DNA from: Platerodrilus igneus | Lineage: Eukaryota > Arthropoda > Insecta > Coleoptera > Lycidae | Length of the DNA stretch: 64,000 nucleotides | Assembly: GCA_036346225.1 (NCBI GenBank) | Contig: JARFIW010000663.1 | Coordinates: forward strand, 1,922,001-1,986,000 | Direction of reading: 5' to 3' | Shown: positions 1 to 9,829 of the stretch, piece after piece | How positions within the stretch are numbered: position 1 is the first letter of the stretch | How the letters are laid out: each line of letters begins with the position of its first letter | Translations under genes and position numbers: made by a program | Notes under the pieces: model-generated | Databases searched by the model: none | Told to the model about the DNA's origin: nothing | What the model saw: only the letters and a program-made list of their open reading frames with translations

Positions 1-22
1 AGAATATTTACAGCTCGGCCAT

Positions 23-1057
23 ATGGCAGAAATTGGTAATATTGATGATTGCAACAGCAATGGTTATTTTTTACCGCATCACGCAGTTTATAAAAATGAA
101 TCTTTAACATCAAGAACTCGAGTGGTTTTTGATGCGTCATGTAAAACTACCTCAGGGATGTCGCTGAACGACATTTTAATGATAGGTCCCGTAATACAAA
201 ATGACTTATTTAGCATTCTAATCCGTTTTAGGTTCTATAAATACATCATAACCTCTGACATTTCCAAAATGTACAGACAAGTTTTAATCGATCCACGATA
301 CTCCATATCAAAAATATTATATCGATTCTCTCGTGATGACAAAATTAAAATCTTTGAATTAAAAAGCTTACGTATGGGACACGCCCGCTTCTTTCATAGC
401 TACAAGGTGTTTGCTTGAGCTCGCGAAACCCTTTGAATTTTCGAACCCCGAATTATATAGGGTAATTACAAATGATTTTTACGTAGACGACCTAATTACG
501 GGTAGTAATGACGAAACAAAATTATTACAATTACGCGATAATATTTTAAGTGTTTTAGATGCAGGTTGTTTTCCATTGCGCAAATGGAACTCGAATATTG
601 CAAATCTTTTGAAGGACATCGAGTCCGACCAAGAAAACTTGGTTATAAAATGCAAAGATGGTGAGAGTTTTAAGACTTTGGGTATCTTTTGGTCTCCATC
701 TCCGACACTATACAGTATAGTACTCAACTAAACTGCAGTAAAACTCAAATTACAAAACGTATGATTCTTAGTCATATTAAAATCTTCGACCCTCTAGGAT
801 TACTTGGTCCTATAATCACGATTTCCAAACTGATCATGCAAGATCTTTGGAAAATTAAATCGGGTTGGGATGAAGTTGTTCCACCTGATCTCCTTAATCG
901 ATGGATAGCGTTTTCATCGTGTTTAACTGATATTTCTAAAATTTTATACCACGAAAACTTATTTTTAACAATAATTCCTGTATTGAGCTTCATTGTTTTG
1001 CTGATGCCAGCGAACGTGCTTATGGTGCTTGTATTTATGTCAAGAAATAACCTCTGA
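23..1057 (+). pseudogene. BEL/Pao reverse transcriptase (broken)
   Basis: Three overlapping reading frames (23-418, 411-731, 689-1057) together cover a Pao-type reverse transcriptase. The first carries the VVFDAS...SLND region and the ITSDISKMYRQV fingers/palm motif. The second carries the catalytic YVDD box (about residues 24-27 of that frame). The third has the FDPLGLLGP motif that marks the RT-RNase H connection in BEL/Pao. The frame changes near 411 and near 700 are disabling. The enzyme would copy element RNA into cDNA in cytoplasmic particles. No intact version can be read here. Confidence 0.85.
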
Positions 1058-1069
1058 TAATTTAATAAA

Positions 1070-1363
1070 TTGTGCTATTCTGTGTGCAAAGTCACGTGTA
1101 GCTCCTCTAAAACTATAAGCTTACCGCGTCTTGAACTCTGTGCTTGTCTGTTGCTTGCACAGTTAGTAGAAAAATTCGAACGGTTTCCAACACAAAATTC
1201 TCGTCTGTGTTATTATACTGATTCTACAATCGCGTTATCTTGGATAAAATCGTGTCCAAGTCGTTGGAAGGCTTTCGTAGCGAATAGAACTACAGAAATA
1301 AAAACATTTCTGACACAAATTCTTGGTATCATGTTGATACTCATTCTAATCCCGCTGACATAA
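1070..1363 (+). pseudogene. BEL/Pao RNase H-like segment (fragment)
   Basis: This frame contains SLPRLELCACLLLAQL followed by YYTDSTIALSWIKS and a WKAFVANRT motif. That is the usual layout of the RNase H-like domain downstream of Pao RT, with the aspartate of the YTDS motif as an active-site residue. The frame follows the RT after a gap with stop codons and ends early at 1363. The sequence from 1364 to about 1925 has no long frame, though a stretch near 1800-1850 still looks like the RNase H-integrase connector. Confidence 0.75.
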
Positions 1364-1925
1364 TTTCAAGGGTTGTTTGCCCTTAGAGTTATGTAACAAC
1401 AAACTTTGGTTCAATGGGCCCAAGTTTTTATTCGATGTGAATTTCAAACCTAAAATATTTAACACGAAAACCAAATAAATTTACCGGAAATCAAGGTGCT
1501 CGTTACAAATGTTAATTTTTCCAATGAAGAATTAATTGCTTTCACAAGTAATATTTTTACGAAATATTCCAGCTTTACTAAACTAATTAGAATAATCGCC
1601 ACTTGCAAAGGTTTATTTTAATTGCAAAATAAATCTAACAAAATCATTACAGAATTATCTGTGAATGAGCTAAATGAAACCGAAATGATTTTAATTAAAC
1701 TCGACCAAAAATTAATTTTGGTAACGAAATTAAATCTTTAAAAATTCTCAAGTTATAACTAATAATTCAAAATTCTATCTTTGAATCCTTTCTTGGATAA
1801 AATCAAATTTTACGCGTAGGAGGACGCTTGCGTCACTCTAACTTAAAATACGATAATAAACACCCCATTTTAATAGCAAAGGGTTCACTTTGTGATTTAA
1901 TTATTTTAAACGCGCATAAAAGAGT

Positions 1926-2517
1926 TTGCATAGTGGTATGCAAGGTACGCTAGCAACAACTCGCTTGAAATATTCCCTTATCGGGCAGAAATTTAGTAAA
2001 AAGGTTATACGAAATTGTGTTCTTTGTTTTAGACACAACCTTCTCAAATCTCAACCTAAAATGGCAGATTTACCTGCCTCTCGTTTAGTGCCTAATCAAA
2101 GGGCATTTACAAGACTTGGTACGGATTTCTTTGGACCATTTTTATTAAAGAAGGTTCACGTACCTCACGAAAATTATAAAGGCATACGGATGCGTATTTG
2201 TATGCATGAACACGAAGGCGGTTCATTGTGAACTCGTGGAAAATTTGACTTCAGAAGCGTTAATCGCTGCACTCAAACGATTTGTTGGCAGACGAGGCAT
2301 TCCAGCTGAAATATTTTGTGATAACGGAACTAATTATGTAGGCGCAGCCAACGAATTACGAAATATTGTTAATTTTTTTACAGATAAAACGACACAAAAT
2401 GCGATTCTCAGAGATACAGTTTCTCAGAATATTAAATTTATATTTAATGTTCCCAAAGGCCCTCACATGGGAGGTTTATGGAGGCGGCGGTTAAGTCTTT
2501 CAAAAACATATCTTTAA
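1926..2517 (+). pseudogene. BEL/Pao integrase, zinc region and catalytic core (frameshifted)
   Basis: Frame 1926-2231 holds the HSG...L zinc-binding start, the CVLCFRH cysteine pair and the LGTDFFGPF motif with the first catalytic aspartate. Frame 2206-2517 continues with TKAVHCELV, FCDNGTNYVGA (second aspartate) and PKGPHMGGLW. The usual catalytic glutamate should follow just after the GGLW region. The text there reads WRRRLSLSKTYL, so it looks frameshifted or lost. Two frames are needed, which means the integrase is inactive. Confidence 0.85.
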
Positions 2518-2560
2518 AATTGCTTCTAATGCCCATTTAACCTTCACAGAATTAAACACG

Positions 2561-2908
2561 TTGCTGATTGAAGTTGAAAGTATATTAAACTCCCGTCCGT
2601 TGATTCCTCTATCTGATGATCCTTGTGACCTTGATTATATCACACCTGGGCATTTCTTGAATAACGATAATCTAAAGGCGATACCTGAACTTGACTTATC
2701 GCAAGAAAAGGTCAATCGACTTTCTCGATGGCAGTTCGTACAACTGCTCCAACAAGACTTTTGGTCAAAATGGACTAAAGAGTACTTACAAGAATTACAA
2801 AGACGTAACAAATGGCATTCATCTACCAGAGCATCATTATGTCCTGGTCAACTCGTCATTATTTCTGAAGATAACGTTCCTTCTAGAATGTGGAAGTTGG
2901 GACGGTAA
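2561..2908 (+). pseudogene. BEL/Pao integrase C-terminal DUF5641-type segment
   Basis: This 116-residue frame begins with an EVESILNSRPL motif and a LTPGHFL-like motif (here ITPGHFL). It continues with LSRWQFVQLLQQDFWSKWTKEYL and a G-x-LV-x-I...W-x-L-G-R ending. That is the standard tail of BEL/Pao polyproteins (DUF5641). The conserved VxxVHPGxDxxxRVAxVK block continues in another frame to about 2960, so there is one more frameshift near 2905. Confidence 0.85.
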
Positions 2909-3229
2909 CTGAAGTTCATCCCGGACGCGACAGTGAAATTCGTGTCGCTAGTGTTAAACGGTGAGTGGGGTCATTAAAAGACCCATTGTGAAATTGTGTG
3001 TTTTGCCTATCGAGGGCAAGAAGTTTAAAATCTAGTTGCTCGGCGCGACTATAGTAGTAGTAATATAAAGTGCTATTTGTTGTGTATTAGTTATTAAACT
3101 TATAAACTATATATGTAATTCTTCTAAACCTAAATGTATTGTGAAATATTTACAATTATTTACATTATGTACACGTTCGTTAAATACGTTTGTCAATATG
3201 TACGATTCTTATTCTGTTTAAATTACTAA

Positions 3230-3476
3230 TTTCAAGGAGGCGGCTTATGTTACGACACGAGTAGGAATATGTATATTTACAAACATTTGAACGAGACGGC
3301 CTGCGTGCCACAACCAGTCTCGCCCCACCTCTGGGCAGTGTTAAAGCTAGGAGAAGTTGTTAGACCGCGAAAGAGCGAGCATTAAAAGACGCGCTCCCGC
3401 AATTGTAAATTGTAACATTGGTATTCAGTTATTAATAAATTCGTTATTATTTTGTATGTCAGTGTTATCAATTACA
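3230..3476 (+). repeat. Putative polypurine tract and 3' LTR of the BEL/Pao element
   Basis: A purine-rich run (AAGGAGGCGGC, around 3234-3244) immediately precedes TGTTACGACACGAG at 3248. The sequence then runs to ...TCAATTACA at 3476, which gives TG...CA ends and a 229-bp unit. An AATAAA signal (about 3434) sits near the end. The second LTR copy is outside the window, so the ends cannot be confirmed by comparison. Confidence 0.55.
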
Positions 3477-3690
3477 GCAAGCTTCGTAAGCTCCTCGATA
3501 TACAGTCCATTGCTCGTAGTGTGAAGGCAACTCGTTTAAATTAGGTCTACCGTGACCTCCTCGTTCAACAAACATTGCTTTCACGTACACGCGGTTGTGA
3601 ATGTGATCAATCGTTGATTACTTGCAACCACTCAATCTCGAACCACTGAGCTACATTCTCGAATCACGAACAATATTCTTGCCATCTACC
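3477..3690. other. No gene seen between BEL/Pao LTR and LINE fragment
   Basis: Short AT-rich spacer with no open frame of note and no motif I can assign. It may include 3' sequence of the adjacent LINE. Confidence 0.5.
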
Positions 3691-3699
3691 CACTTTCTC

Positions 3700-4842
3700 T
3701 ACATTTTCTATAATGACGTTTTCTCTCGCGTCCTTTATATTTTTGCTGTACGGTTTTATACCCTTAAAATTGATTCCAATTAGTTTGTATGCTTCATCGG
3801 TCTTTCTTATTTCCATCTTAGTTTGTACCTCTTTGCACCTTTCATCAACCCATTGTTCTTTAGTTTTCCTGCATTTGCGAATAATTTCCCATATGTTTCT
3901 ACTTCTTTAGTATCAGAAACTTTCCCGATATCTTTCAGCAATTCATTTGATTTTTTTCAAATCTTTCGTGGATATCTTTATGCTTTAGTTTCTTAAAGTC
4001 AAAGTGCCTTTCTTCCGTTTCTTTTTTTCAAATTTTTAAATGTAAGTGCGGTCTTTATAATTACGATGTTGTGGTCAGTGTCTATATCTGCTTCCGGGTA
4101 GCTTCTACAGTTTTTACTTGATTTCTAAACCGTTGTCTAACAATAATGTAATCTATTTGATATCATCCTATATCTCTTGGCATCTTCCACGTGTATTGTC
4201 TTCTACCATTTTGTTAAAATAATGTGTTTGTGATGATTAAATTGTTCTTGTCGCAAAATTTTACCAAACTATTTCCCCTATTGTTTCTCGTGCATAAACT
4301 AAATAAACCTACTACTGCTCCTTCCCTACCTCATCTATCGCTGCATTATAATCCCCCGTAATTATTAAATTTTCATGTCCTTTTACGTATTTTAGTATCG
4401 ATATCTTTGTAGATCGCTTCTATCTCTTCGTCACTGTAGTTAGAGATGGGCATGTATATTAATATTGTTACTGTGTTTACCAGTATTAATTCTAATCTAA
4501 CCATGAGTACTCCTTCGTTTTTTTATAAGTAGTTTTCTACACATCGTCCTATTTTTTTCGCTTAACTAACCCGACACCTGAATAACCTTCCTCTGCTCCT
4601 GTATGAATTACGCTGAAGTCTCCACTCCAAAAATCACCTGCCTCTGCCCAGCAAACTTCGCTGATCTCTACTGTATCTAGTGCTAACCTATTTATTTCGA
4701 TTTTCAGGTTTTCTAGCTTACGTACTTGGTTGATACTTCTAACATTCCACGCCCCGACTCGCAAAATGTTCCCAACTCTTATTCTGAACTTAATCGCATC
4801 CTCCGAAGTAGTCACCTCCTGGAGATTCGAATTGGGGACCAT
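3700..4842 (-). pseudogene. Non-LTR retrotransposon endonuclease domain (RTE/CFDP2-like), broken
   Basis: Read on the minus strand, 4842-4549 encodes GAWNVRSINQVRKLENLK, then an ISEVCWAEAGDF segment with the conserved Glu and Trp, then YSGVGLV. This is the start of an endonuclease-exonuclease-phosphatase fold as found in 'craniofacial development protein 2-like' LINEs. Further down, in other frames, are GDYNAAID (the GDFNA catalytic motif, about 4320-4370) and DTDHNIV (the SDH catalytic motif, about 4060-4080). Stop codons separate these blocks. No reverse transcriptase follows, so the copy is truncated after the endonuclease. The 5'UTR-like part lies at 5484-5790, beyond an inserted SINE pair. 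Confidence 0.75.
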
Positions 4843-4848
4843 TTTAAC

Positions 4849-5154
4849 AGGCGTCGCCGTGGATCAATGTAGTAAGCGTAAGACTACGGATTTCAAGAAT
4901 CCCAACACGGCCGACTGCTTGAAAAATGGCAGGAGAGCATTTTTCACAAAAATTACACCCTTGTTCGGATGAGAGGTTAAATGGAGGTCCCGTGTGTGAG
5001 TGTTGTCACGCACGTTAAAGAACCCTACCTTGCCTGGAACGGTAAGGGTTCGGCAAAATTCTAAATTTCCAGGCAACAAAAAAATCGCCTCTTGGCCAAT
5101 GTTGTACTTTCGGGTGGAGCATTGGAAATGTAGATGCACGGACTATTTTAGCAG
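4849..5154 (+). mobile_element. tRNA-derived SINE, copy A of a tandem dimer
   Basis: The head resembles a tRNA gene with decayed Pol III A and B boxes (TGGATCAATGTAGTA and a damaged GGGTTTGAATACC-like box). It is followed by a body with CGCACGTTAAAG and CTTGCCTGGAACGG and a tail with CTGGCCAATG...GGGTGGAGCATTGG. The same body and tail are seen at 5160-5470, 26320-26620 and, inverted, near 28283-28450. The unit ends in GGACTATTTTAGC (5140-5152), a near copy of the flanks at 4836-4848 and 5471-5483. The reading frames across it are chance translations. Confidence 0.8.
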
Positions 5155-5298
5155 GCGGCTGCGTGGCGTAGTTGGTATGCGTGTGACTACTACGCCCAAG
5201 GGCCCGGGTCCGAATCCCGACACGGTCCGCTTGAAGAATGTTAGGCGAGCATTTTTCACAGAAATACGCCCTCGTTTTGAGGAAAGCTACAATGCGGT

Positions 5299-5336
<38 letters not shown>

Positions 5337-5470
5337 GTCACGCACGTTAAGGCTCCCTACTTTGCTCGGAACAGCAACGGTTTGGCAAAATTCAAAATTT
5401 TTTAGGTAAAAAAACTCGCTTCCTGGCCAATGTAGTACCTTTGGGTGGAGCATTGGAAAATCACATGTAG
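5155..5470 (+). mobile_element. tRNA-derived SINE, copy B of the dimer, with (GT)n expansion
   Basis: This copy has a clearer tRNA-like head: A box TGGCGTAGTTGGTA and B box GGGTCCGAATCCC within about 5162-5220. The SINE body and tail follow. A (GT)n tract (5301-5335) has expanded inside the conserved GTGTGTGAGTG segment. The tail CTGGCCAATGTAGTACC...GGTGGAGCATTGG is shared with the other copies. It directly follows copy A, separated only by the target-like GGACTATTTTAGC. Confidence 0.8.
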
Positions 5471-5483
5471 GGACTATTTTAAC

Positions 5484-5790
5484 TTCAGAATCTTTTAGCC
5501 CAGCGAATGCTATCATATTTATTACAATTTAAGTACGGTATGTACTTGGAAGGTAATGTGGTGGTTTCCCGTTGCCTTCCACATCGCGGTAGTGTATCCT
5601 AAATTGACATACCGGCCTCTATTGTCTCTGCCAATCTAAGTACCGTAAAAGACACTGCCCTCTTTCGGGGACCTATCTTCGTCCGGTTCTTCACTAACGA
5701 CCCTACTACCTTGGTTGGACCTGTGTAGTTTGGCTCTTTAGCTCATTAGAACACGCAAGCCATTTCACCTGTTCTATTAATCTAGAACTT
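5484..5790 (-). repeat. LINE 5'UTR-like sequence (second copy at 26200-26700)
   Basis: The minus strand of this stretch matches 26202-26320 and 26621-26697 block by block: AGAGCCAAACTACA, AGGTCCCCGAAAGAGGGCAG, GGCAGAGAC and GGAAGGCAACGGGAAACCACC. The position upstream of the minus-strand endonuclease, with the SINE pair between, suggests that it is the 5' untranslated part of that LINE. This assignment is an inference from order and orientation. Confidence 0.55.
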
Positions 5791-5799
5791 CGGCAAGGT

Positions 5800-7544
5800 G
5801 CGGGTCCATTCGAAATGGATTGTTTAGTTATAAAAAAATCCAATTAAGGCTATTTCTTTTTATTATTTTTCTTGAAGATAATTTAATGGTACGAAACATA
5901 CCTGTATATATCTAAAATATTGTAGAAGTAAAAAGATACTCACGACTTGATTTCGTATAATCGTAGGAAGTAAAACCTTCTGGTTTTGAACCATCTGAAA
6001 AGCAGGTGGTCGAGTTCACTGTTTCCTCAGGAACAAAATCAGCCACTGTCCAATGTCCAATGTCACAAACCAGGGTATATTAGTTTCATACAGATTTGAT
6101 AGTTTCCCAACGACTACGTATGAAAACAGCAGATTGCACACTACTTATTTATTTAGAAAGTGACGTATATCACTCTGGGGTGCGAAAGTAAATATCACTC
6201 TAGAGTGCTACAGTAAACATTACTGTAGTGTTGAAATCATTTTCAACTCTAGAGTGTATGACGAATGAGATATTAATACATTAATTACCTAGATGACTCA
6301 ACATGCCCAATGCCAAAAAGTAGAGTTTGTTCGACATAACCACTAGACGATCGCACTACTTTGCATCAAGGCAAGATGTTTAAGGGAAAGAGCAACAGTG
6401 TACGTTTATTTAAAATATCTTTCCTAATTTTTTTCATTAGTTGTTGTCGTCGGAAAAATCGTGTACGGTACTTGTGTCGAAAGCGCCATTTCACACTCGT
6501 GGGATTGTCGCACTCGGCTGACACCTCGTGCTACAACTCTCCCACTCCTGTAAAATGGGTCACTTTCTACACTAGTAACGTAATATACTATTCTACATGT
6601 TGAGCAATTTCGATGAATAGGAATTTTGAAGATAAAATTTATTTAATGTAGCGTAGGTATTATAAATAGCGTCTATAAAATTTCTCCATATTTCTACTTA
6701 ATCTGTTCCGACGTCAGCTTAACCTGTCTCGAGGCCCCTAAAATATTATTCAAATATAAGCAGAATGAATTCGCCATGAGATAATAAAATAACAACAAAA
6801 GAAATCTGTTTCAATCCTTACCATTATTATGTAAATTGGTGGGAAAATTATTCTGAAGATGTAACAGACATGCTTGACAACAATTCTAGAAAAATATTTT
6901 TATTAAAACTTGTAATTGAACACAAATGAAAATATATACCATTTGAAGAACAAACATCTTTAAGGAACAGGAAACAAATGGTTTGGTGAATTCATAACCA
7001 AATTTGAAAGAGAATTTGTTATGCGCACATATGCCAATGAAATAGGGACTACAATTTATTAAGTTTTATATTTGATGAAAATCCAAATAACTAACTTTGT
7101 TGCTTAATAAAATTATATTTATACCAACAGAAAATAAATTCTAATGTAAATTGAAAAGTACTCTATATACTTGTGTTAATGCAAAACATAACATAAAAAT
7201 AACTCGTTCTATAACCTACAAAATCATCGTCTTTGAAAGTTACAGTTTGTAAAAATAAACTGCAGATAGATAAGTTAAAAAGGATCTTTCTTTAGATATG
7301 TAAAGAAAAAAGGAGGAAGGCATAGAGTGGGAATTTAAAAGCTGGAACATGACCAGTAAGAAAACTGGCATGATACAATATATTCAATCACAAAACAACA
7401 TACGGTATGTAAAAAAGTAGTTGAAACACCCACTACAGGATACTCTACTAAGATGTAATTAGTGCAACTAACAGTAGACAGATTTAAATTAGAATCAATT
7501 ATCAGTTAGGGTTAAACAGAAAAGCTAACAACAAAATTGATATG

Positions 7545-7548
<4 letters not shown>
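5800..7548. other. AT-rich stretch without recognisable gene
   Basis: No convincing coding frame was found on either strand. The 80-codon frame at 6361-6603 shows no motif or family resemblance. A short CACTCTAGAGTG-type motif recurs at about 6170-6260. Confidence 0.6.

Positions 7549-7595
<47 letters not shown>
7549..7595. repeat. (TA)n microsatellite
   Basis: Uninterrupted TA dinucleotide tract, one of ten or so in the window. Confidence 0.95.
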
Positions 7596-7600
<5 letters not shown>

Positions 7601-7690
7601 GTTATTAAGATGAAATGAAAACCCAACTTTGTATTTAAAGTTGAATTACCATTTCAAATCGAACTAGTAATTGAAAACCACTAAAAGAAC

Positions 7691-7763
7691 GGCTACAGCA
7701 GGACTTGAACCTGCAACCTCTGATTTTCCGGATCAGTGCTCTAACCAATTGAGCTATCTAGCC
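7691..7763 (-). tRNA. tRNA-like sequence (class I cloverleaf, anticodon-loop CCGGAAA), possible pseudogene
   Basis: On the minus strand this 73-nt sequence begins GGCTAGATAGCTCAATTGG and ends GGTTCAAGTCCTGC plus TGTAGCC. The acceptor arms pair at six of seven positions. The A box (TAGCTCAATTGG) and B box (GGTTCAAGTCC) are good. The anticodon stem is CTGAT/ATCAG with a seven-base loop CCGGAAA, so the formal anticodon is GGA (Ser). However, position 33 is C instead of the near-universal U, and there is no long variable arm as serine tRNAs have. A tRNA-derived repeat head or a pseudogene is therefore more likely than a working gene. (TA)n tracts lie on both sides. Confidence 0.5.
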
Positions 7764-7790
7764 TAATTGTTTAGATGATGTTATACTTAA

Positions 7791-7793
<3 letters not shown>

Positions 7794-7835
<42 letters not shown>
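7794..7835. repeat. (TA)n microsatellite
   Basis: TA tract directly abutting the first ACAGGGTG motif of the following repeat. Confidence 0.95.
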
Positions 7836-7838
<3 letters not shown>

Positions 7839-8290
7839 GGTGAGTTTTTAGTGTGGCAACGGTCGATAACTCCGTTATTATAAAAGCTACAAAAACCAAA
7901 TTTAGAGACATATTAGGCATGCCTAAAGTGCACATTCTAAAAATATTTGGAAGCATACAGGGTGTTTCATAATTGCAGGGCATATTAAACTTATATTTTT
8001 TTAAATGGAACACCCTATATATTATTACATTTTTGAAAAGCCCATAAAAAGAGCTTTAATTTGATATGAAATTATATCTGTCTATTCCTTTTAGTTTTTG
8101 AGATATTCAACTGTTTTTAGAAAAAATGACCCCAATTGGATACATTGTCACTGCACTAATACACAACTTATGTTAATTTTCAAGATACAGAAAATTTTAC
8201 CATATACCATAGTATATTTGTAAATATCACTTTTTTGAAATTTCTTCCCAGTATACAGGGTGTGTCAGGTTTCGCAAAATGCAATTTTTA
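7835..8290. repeat. Interspersed repeat with recurrent ACAGGGTG motifs
   Basis: ACAGGGTG occurs at 7835, 7957 and 8255, and its complement (AACACCCTATA) occurs near 8009. The motif recurs at 21495 next to another (TA)n tract. Blocks between the motifs share AAATTT/TTTTGAGATATT-like text. No coding sequence is present. This looks like a non-autonomous repeat of a kind common in insects, but I cannot name its superfamily. Confidence 0.5.
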
Positions 8291-8679
8291 AATTTTTTTT
8301 TAAATTGCACCCTACCAATTTTGTTGCTACAATGGATAGTTCATTAAGTGTCCTTTCATTTTTGTTAAGCATTCCCTATACCTAAATCCATTACTTTCTG
8401 AGATATTTTTAATTTTCTTCAAATTTTAATAATGTTTTTAATTTACATAACTAAAAATAACTTACTATTGGAGAATATTATAAAACAATTAATACATTTC
8501 GTTTAACAATTAACTACACTTATCTAATAACAATTTTCACTAAAGATATAACAACCTACAATAATACGCTATCAACAGAATTCTGCCAGATCAACAATAT
8601 GCATTTTATAGAAAATGTTCAAACAGGAAATCAGGAAGGCTTTGAAAAAAATAACAATTACAATCAAAATGTCATTTAG

Positions 8680-8960
8680 GTTTATTAATTGTAGTGTGTT
8701 GTCATTTGTTTGGCCAATATATGAACGATCACAATCTAAACAATTTAATTTATAAATTACATTTCTTTGTTGCAATTGATTGGTTTTGTCTTTAAGTTTG
8801 GAAAATAATTTATTTATAGAATTTACGTTTTTTTTAGCAATGTTGATATTAAGGTTTTTAAATATGTTAATAATTTTATGTGTCAGTCCTTGTATGTATG
8901 GAAGAGATTTATAGCTTTGGTTATGGATGTTGTTGTTTGTATTATCAAGTTCTTTATTTT
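8680..8960 (-). pseudogene. Penelope-like element: RT C-terminus, linker and start of GIY-YIG endonuclease
   Basis: The minus strand from about 8945 down reads SLPYIQGLTHKI, a linker, SKLKDKTNQ, then NVIYKLNCLDCDRSYIGQT. The last segment is the first half of a GIY-YIG nuclease as found at the C-terminus of Penelope-like retroelements, with the VIYK/YIG strands and the CxxC pair. The frame ends soon after YIGQT, so helix and metal-binding residues are missing. The fragment meets an opposite-strand fragment at about 8960. Confidence 0.75.
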
Positions 8961-9258
8961 AGATTGTGATCGTTCATATATTAGCCAAACATCTCAAAAT
9001 TTAAAACAAAGAATCATACAACATAAAAGCGATATAAAAGTTAAACCTAAAGCATGTGCCCTTGCAATACACACATTTAATGATGAACATAAAATAAATT
9101 TCAAAAATCCACAAATTTTACAAATAGAAATTAACAAATTTAAAAGAACATTTTTAGAAATGTGCCATATTTATAGAAATTCAAATTCGTTAAATACAAA
9201 AAGTGATATTGATAATCTGAGCAGTATATACTCATACCTTTTAAACTTTAAAGAATAA
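8961..9258 (+). pseudogene. Penelope-like GIY-YIG endonuclease fragment, opposite orientation
   Basis: The + strand reads DCDRSYISQTSQNLKQRIIQ, then HTFNDEHKINF, FKRTFLEMCHIYR and a C-terminal NxxSDIDNLSSIYSYLL. This is the second half of the same nuclease type. The Arg of LKQRI and the Glu of the FLEM helix correspond to conserved GIY-YIG positions. It shares about 30 bp with the minus-strand fragment as an inverted repeat (about 8707-8740 and 8957-8990). The GIY strand and all upstream RT are missing on this side. Confidence 0.75.
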
Positions 9259-9325
9259 TAAGTTTAAGAATTGATTTTACAAGTGCATCCTTAAGTACAT
9301 CTAACTATAATAAAAAGCACACTCA

Positions 9326-9387
9326 CATACACACACACACACACACACACACCTACAAACCCACTCTTTCTTTCTCTCCCTTTCTCT

Positions 9388-9433
<46 letters not shown>
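9326..9433. repeat. Compound (CA)n-(CT)n-(CA)n microsatellite
   Basis: A CA tract, then CTTTCTCTCC/CTCTCT-type pyrimidine sequence, then a second CA tract. The 75-codon minus-strand frame across it is low-complexity translation. Confidence 0.95.
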
Positions 9434-9437
<4 letters not shown>

Positions 9438-9635
9438 AAAATAAATACTCACAATGCACAAAACACCCAACAATATGATACATTCAATATTCACCCACCT
9501 CCTAATATAAACATACACATAAGGACGCTATTATGTGTATCATATTAAAAATTAAAAAAAAAAAAATTAATATATATATATATAACATACATACACACAT
9601 GCAAGTAAAACAAAAAGATCAAGATATATATATAT

Positions 9636-9829
9636 TGTTATATATACTGTGATCCTACCTTATTAGTGATAGGCGTAATATATCTATCTGTCACTCCTTG
9701 TCTTATTTTAGAGCCTTGTTGAGTTATGCCACACAATTTACCTTTAAATATTTTACACGGCTGCTGCACTTATATATTCTACAGGGCCGTCAAACACGTG
9801 GCGGAATCTACCTAGGGTGGGTCCGTCCT
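9636..9829 (-). repeat. Truncated LTR fragment at left end of the gypsy composite
   Basis: This stretch matches 13590-13782 (same orientation) and the complement of the region near 18037-18230, including GTGATCCTACCTTATTAGTG and CCTAGGGTGGGTCCGTCCT. It starts at TGTTATATATAC next to a (TA)n-rich flank. It switches to pol sequence at a shared GTCCGTCCT. About 167 bp of the outer LTR end present in the full copies is absent. Confidence 0.85.

Larger units (their letters stand above)
1..3476 (+). mobile_element. BEL/Pao LTR retrotransposon, 5'-truncated by window edge, decayed
   Basis: The domains run in BEL/Pao order on the + strand: reverse transcriptase (23-1057), RNase H-like segment (1070-1363), integrase zinc region and core (1926-2517), a C-terminal DUF5641-type segment (2561-2908), then a purine-rich tract and a putative 3' LTR (3248-3476). 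The RT start, with its VVFDAS and SLND motifs, is the typical Pao signature. Reading frames are interrupted many times, so this copy cannot encode a polyprotein. Gag, protease and the 5' LTR would lie left of base 1. The family call is firm. The exact 3' end depends on the LTR assignment. Confidence 0.85.

Noticed and set aside
5000..5516. Overlapping reading frames of 72-116 codons on both strands
   Set aside because: They are translations of the SINE dimer and its (GT)n tract. The same text recurs at 26320-26620 without conserved frames.
7691..7763. Mitochondrial tRNA insertion
   Set aside because: The D and T loops are full-sized with good Pol III A and B boxes, unlike insect mitochondrial tRNAs.
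9291..9518. 75-codon minus-strand frame
   Set aside because: Low-complexity Val/Cys and Arg/Glu runs come from the (CA)n and (CT)n tracts.
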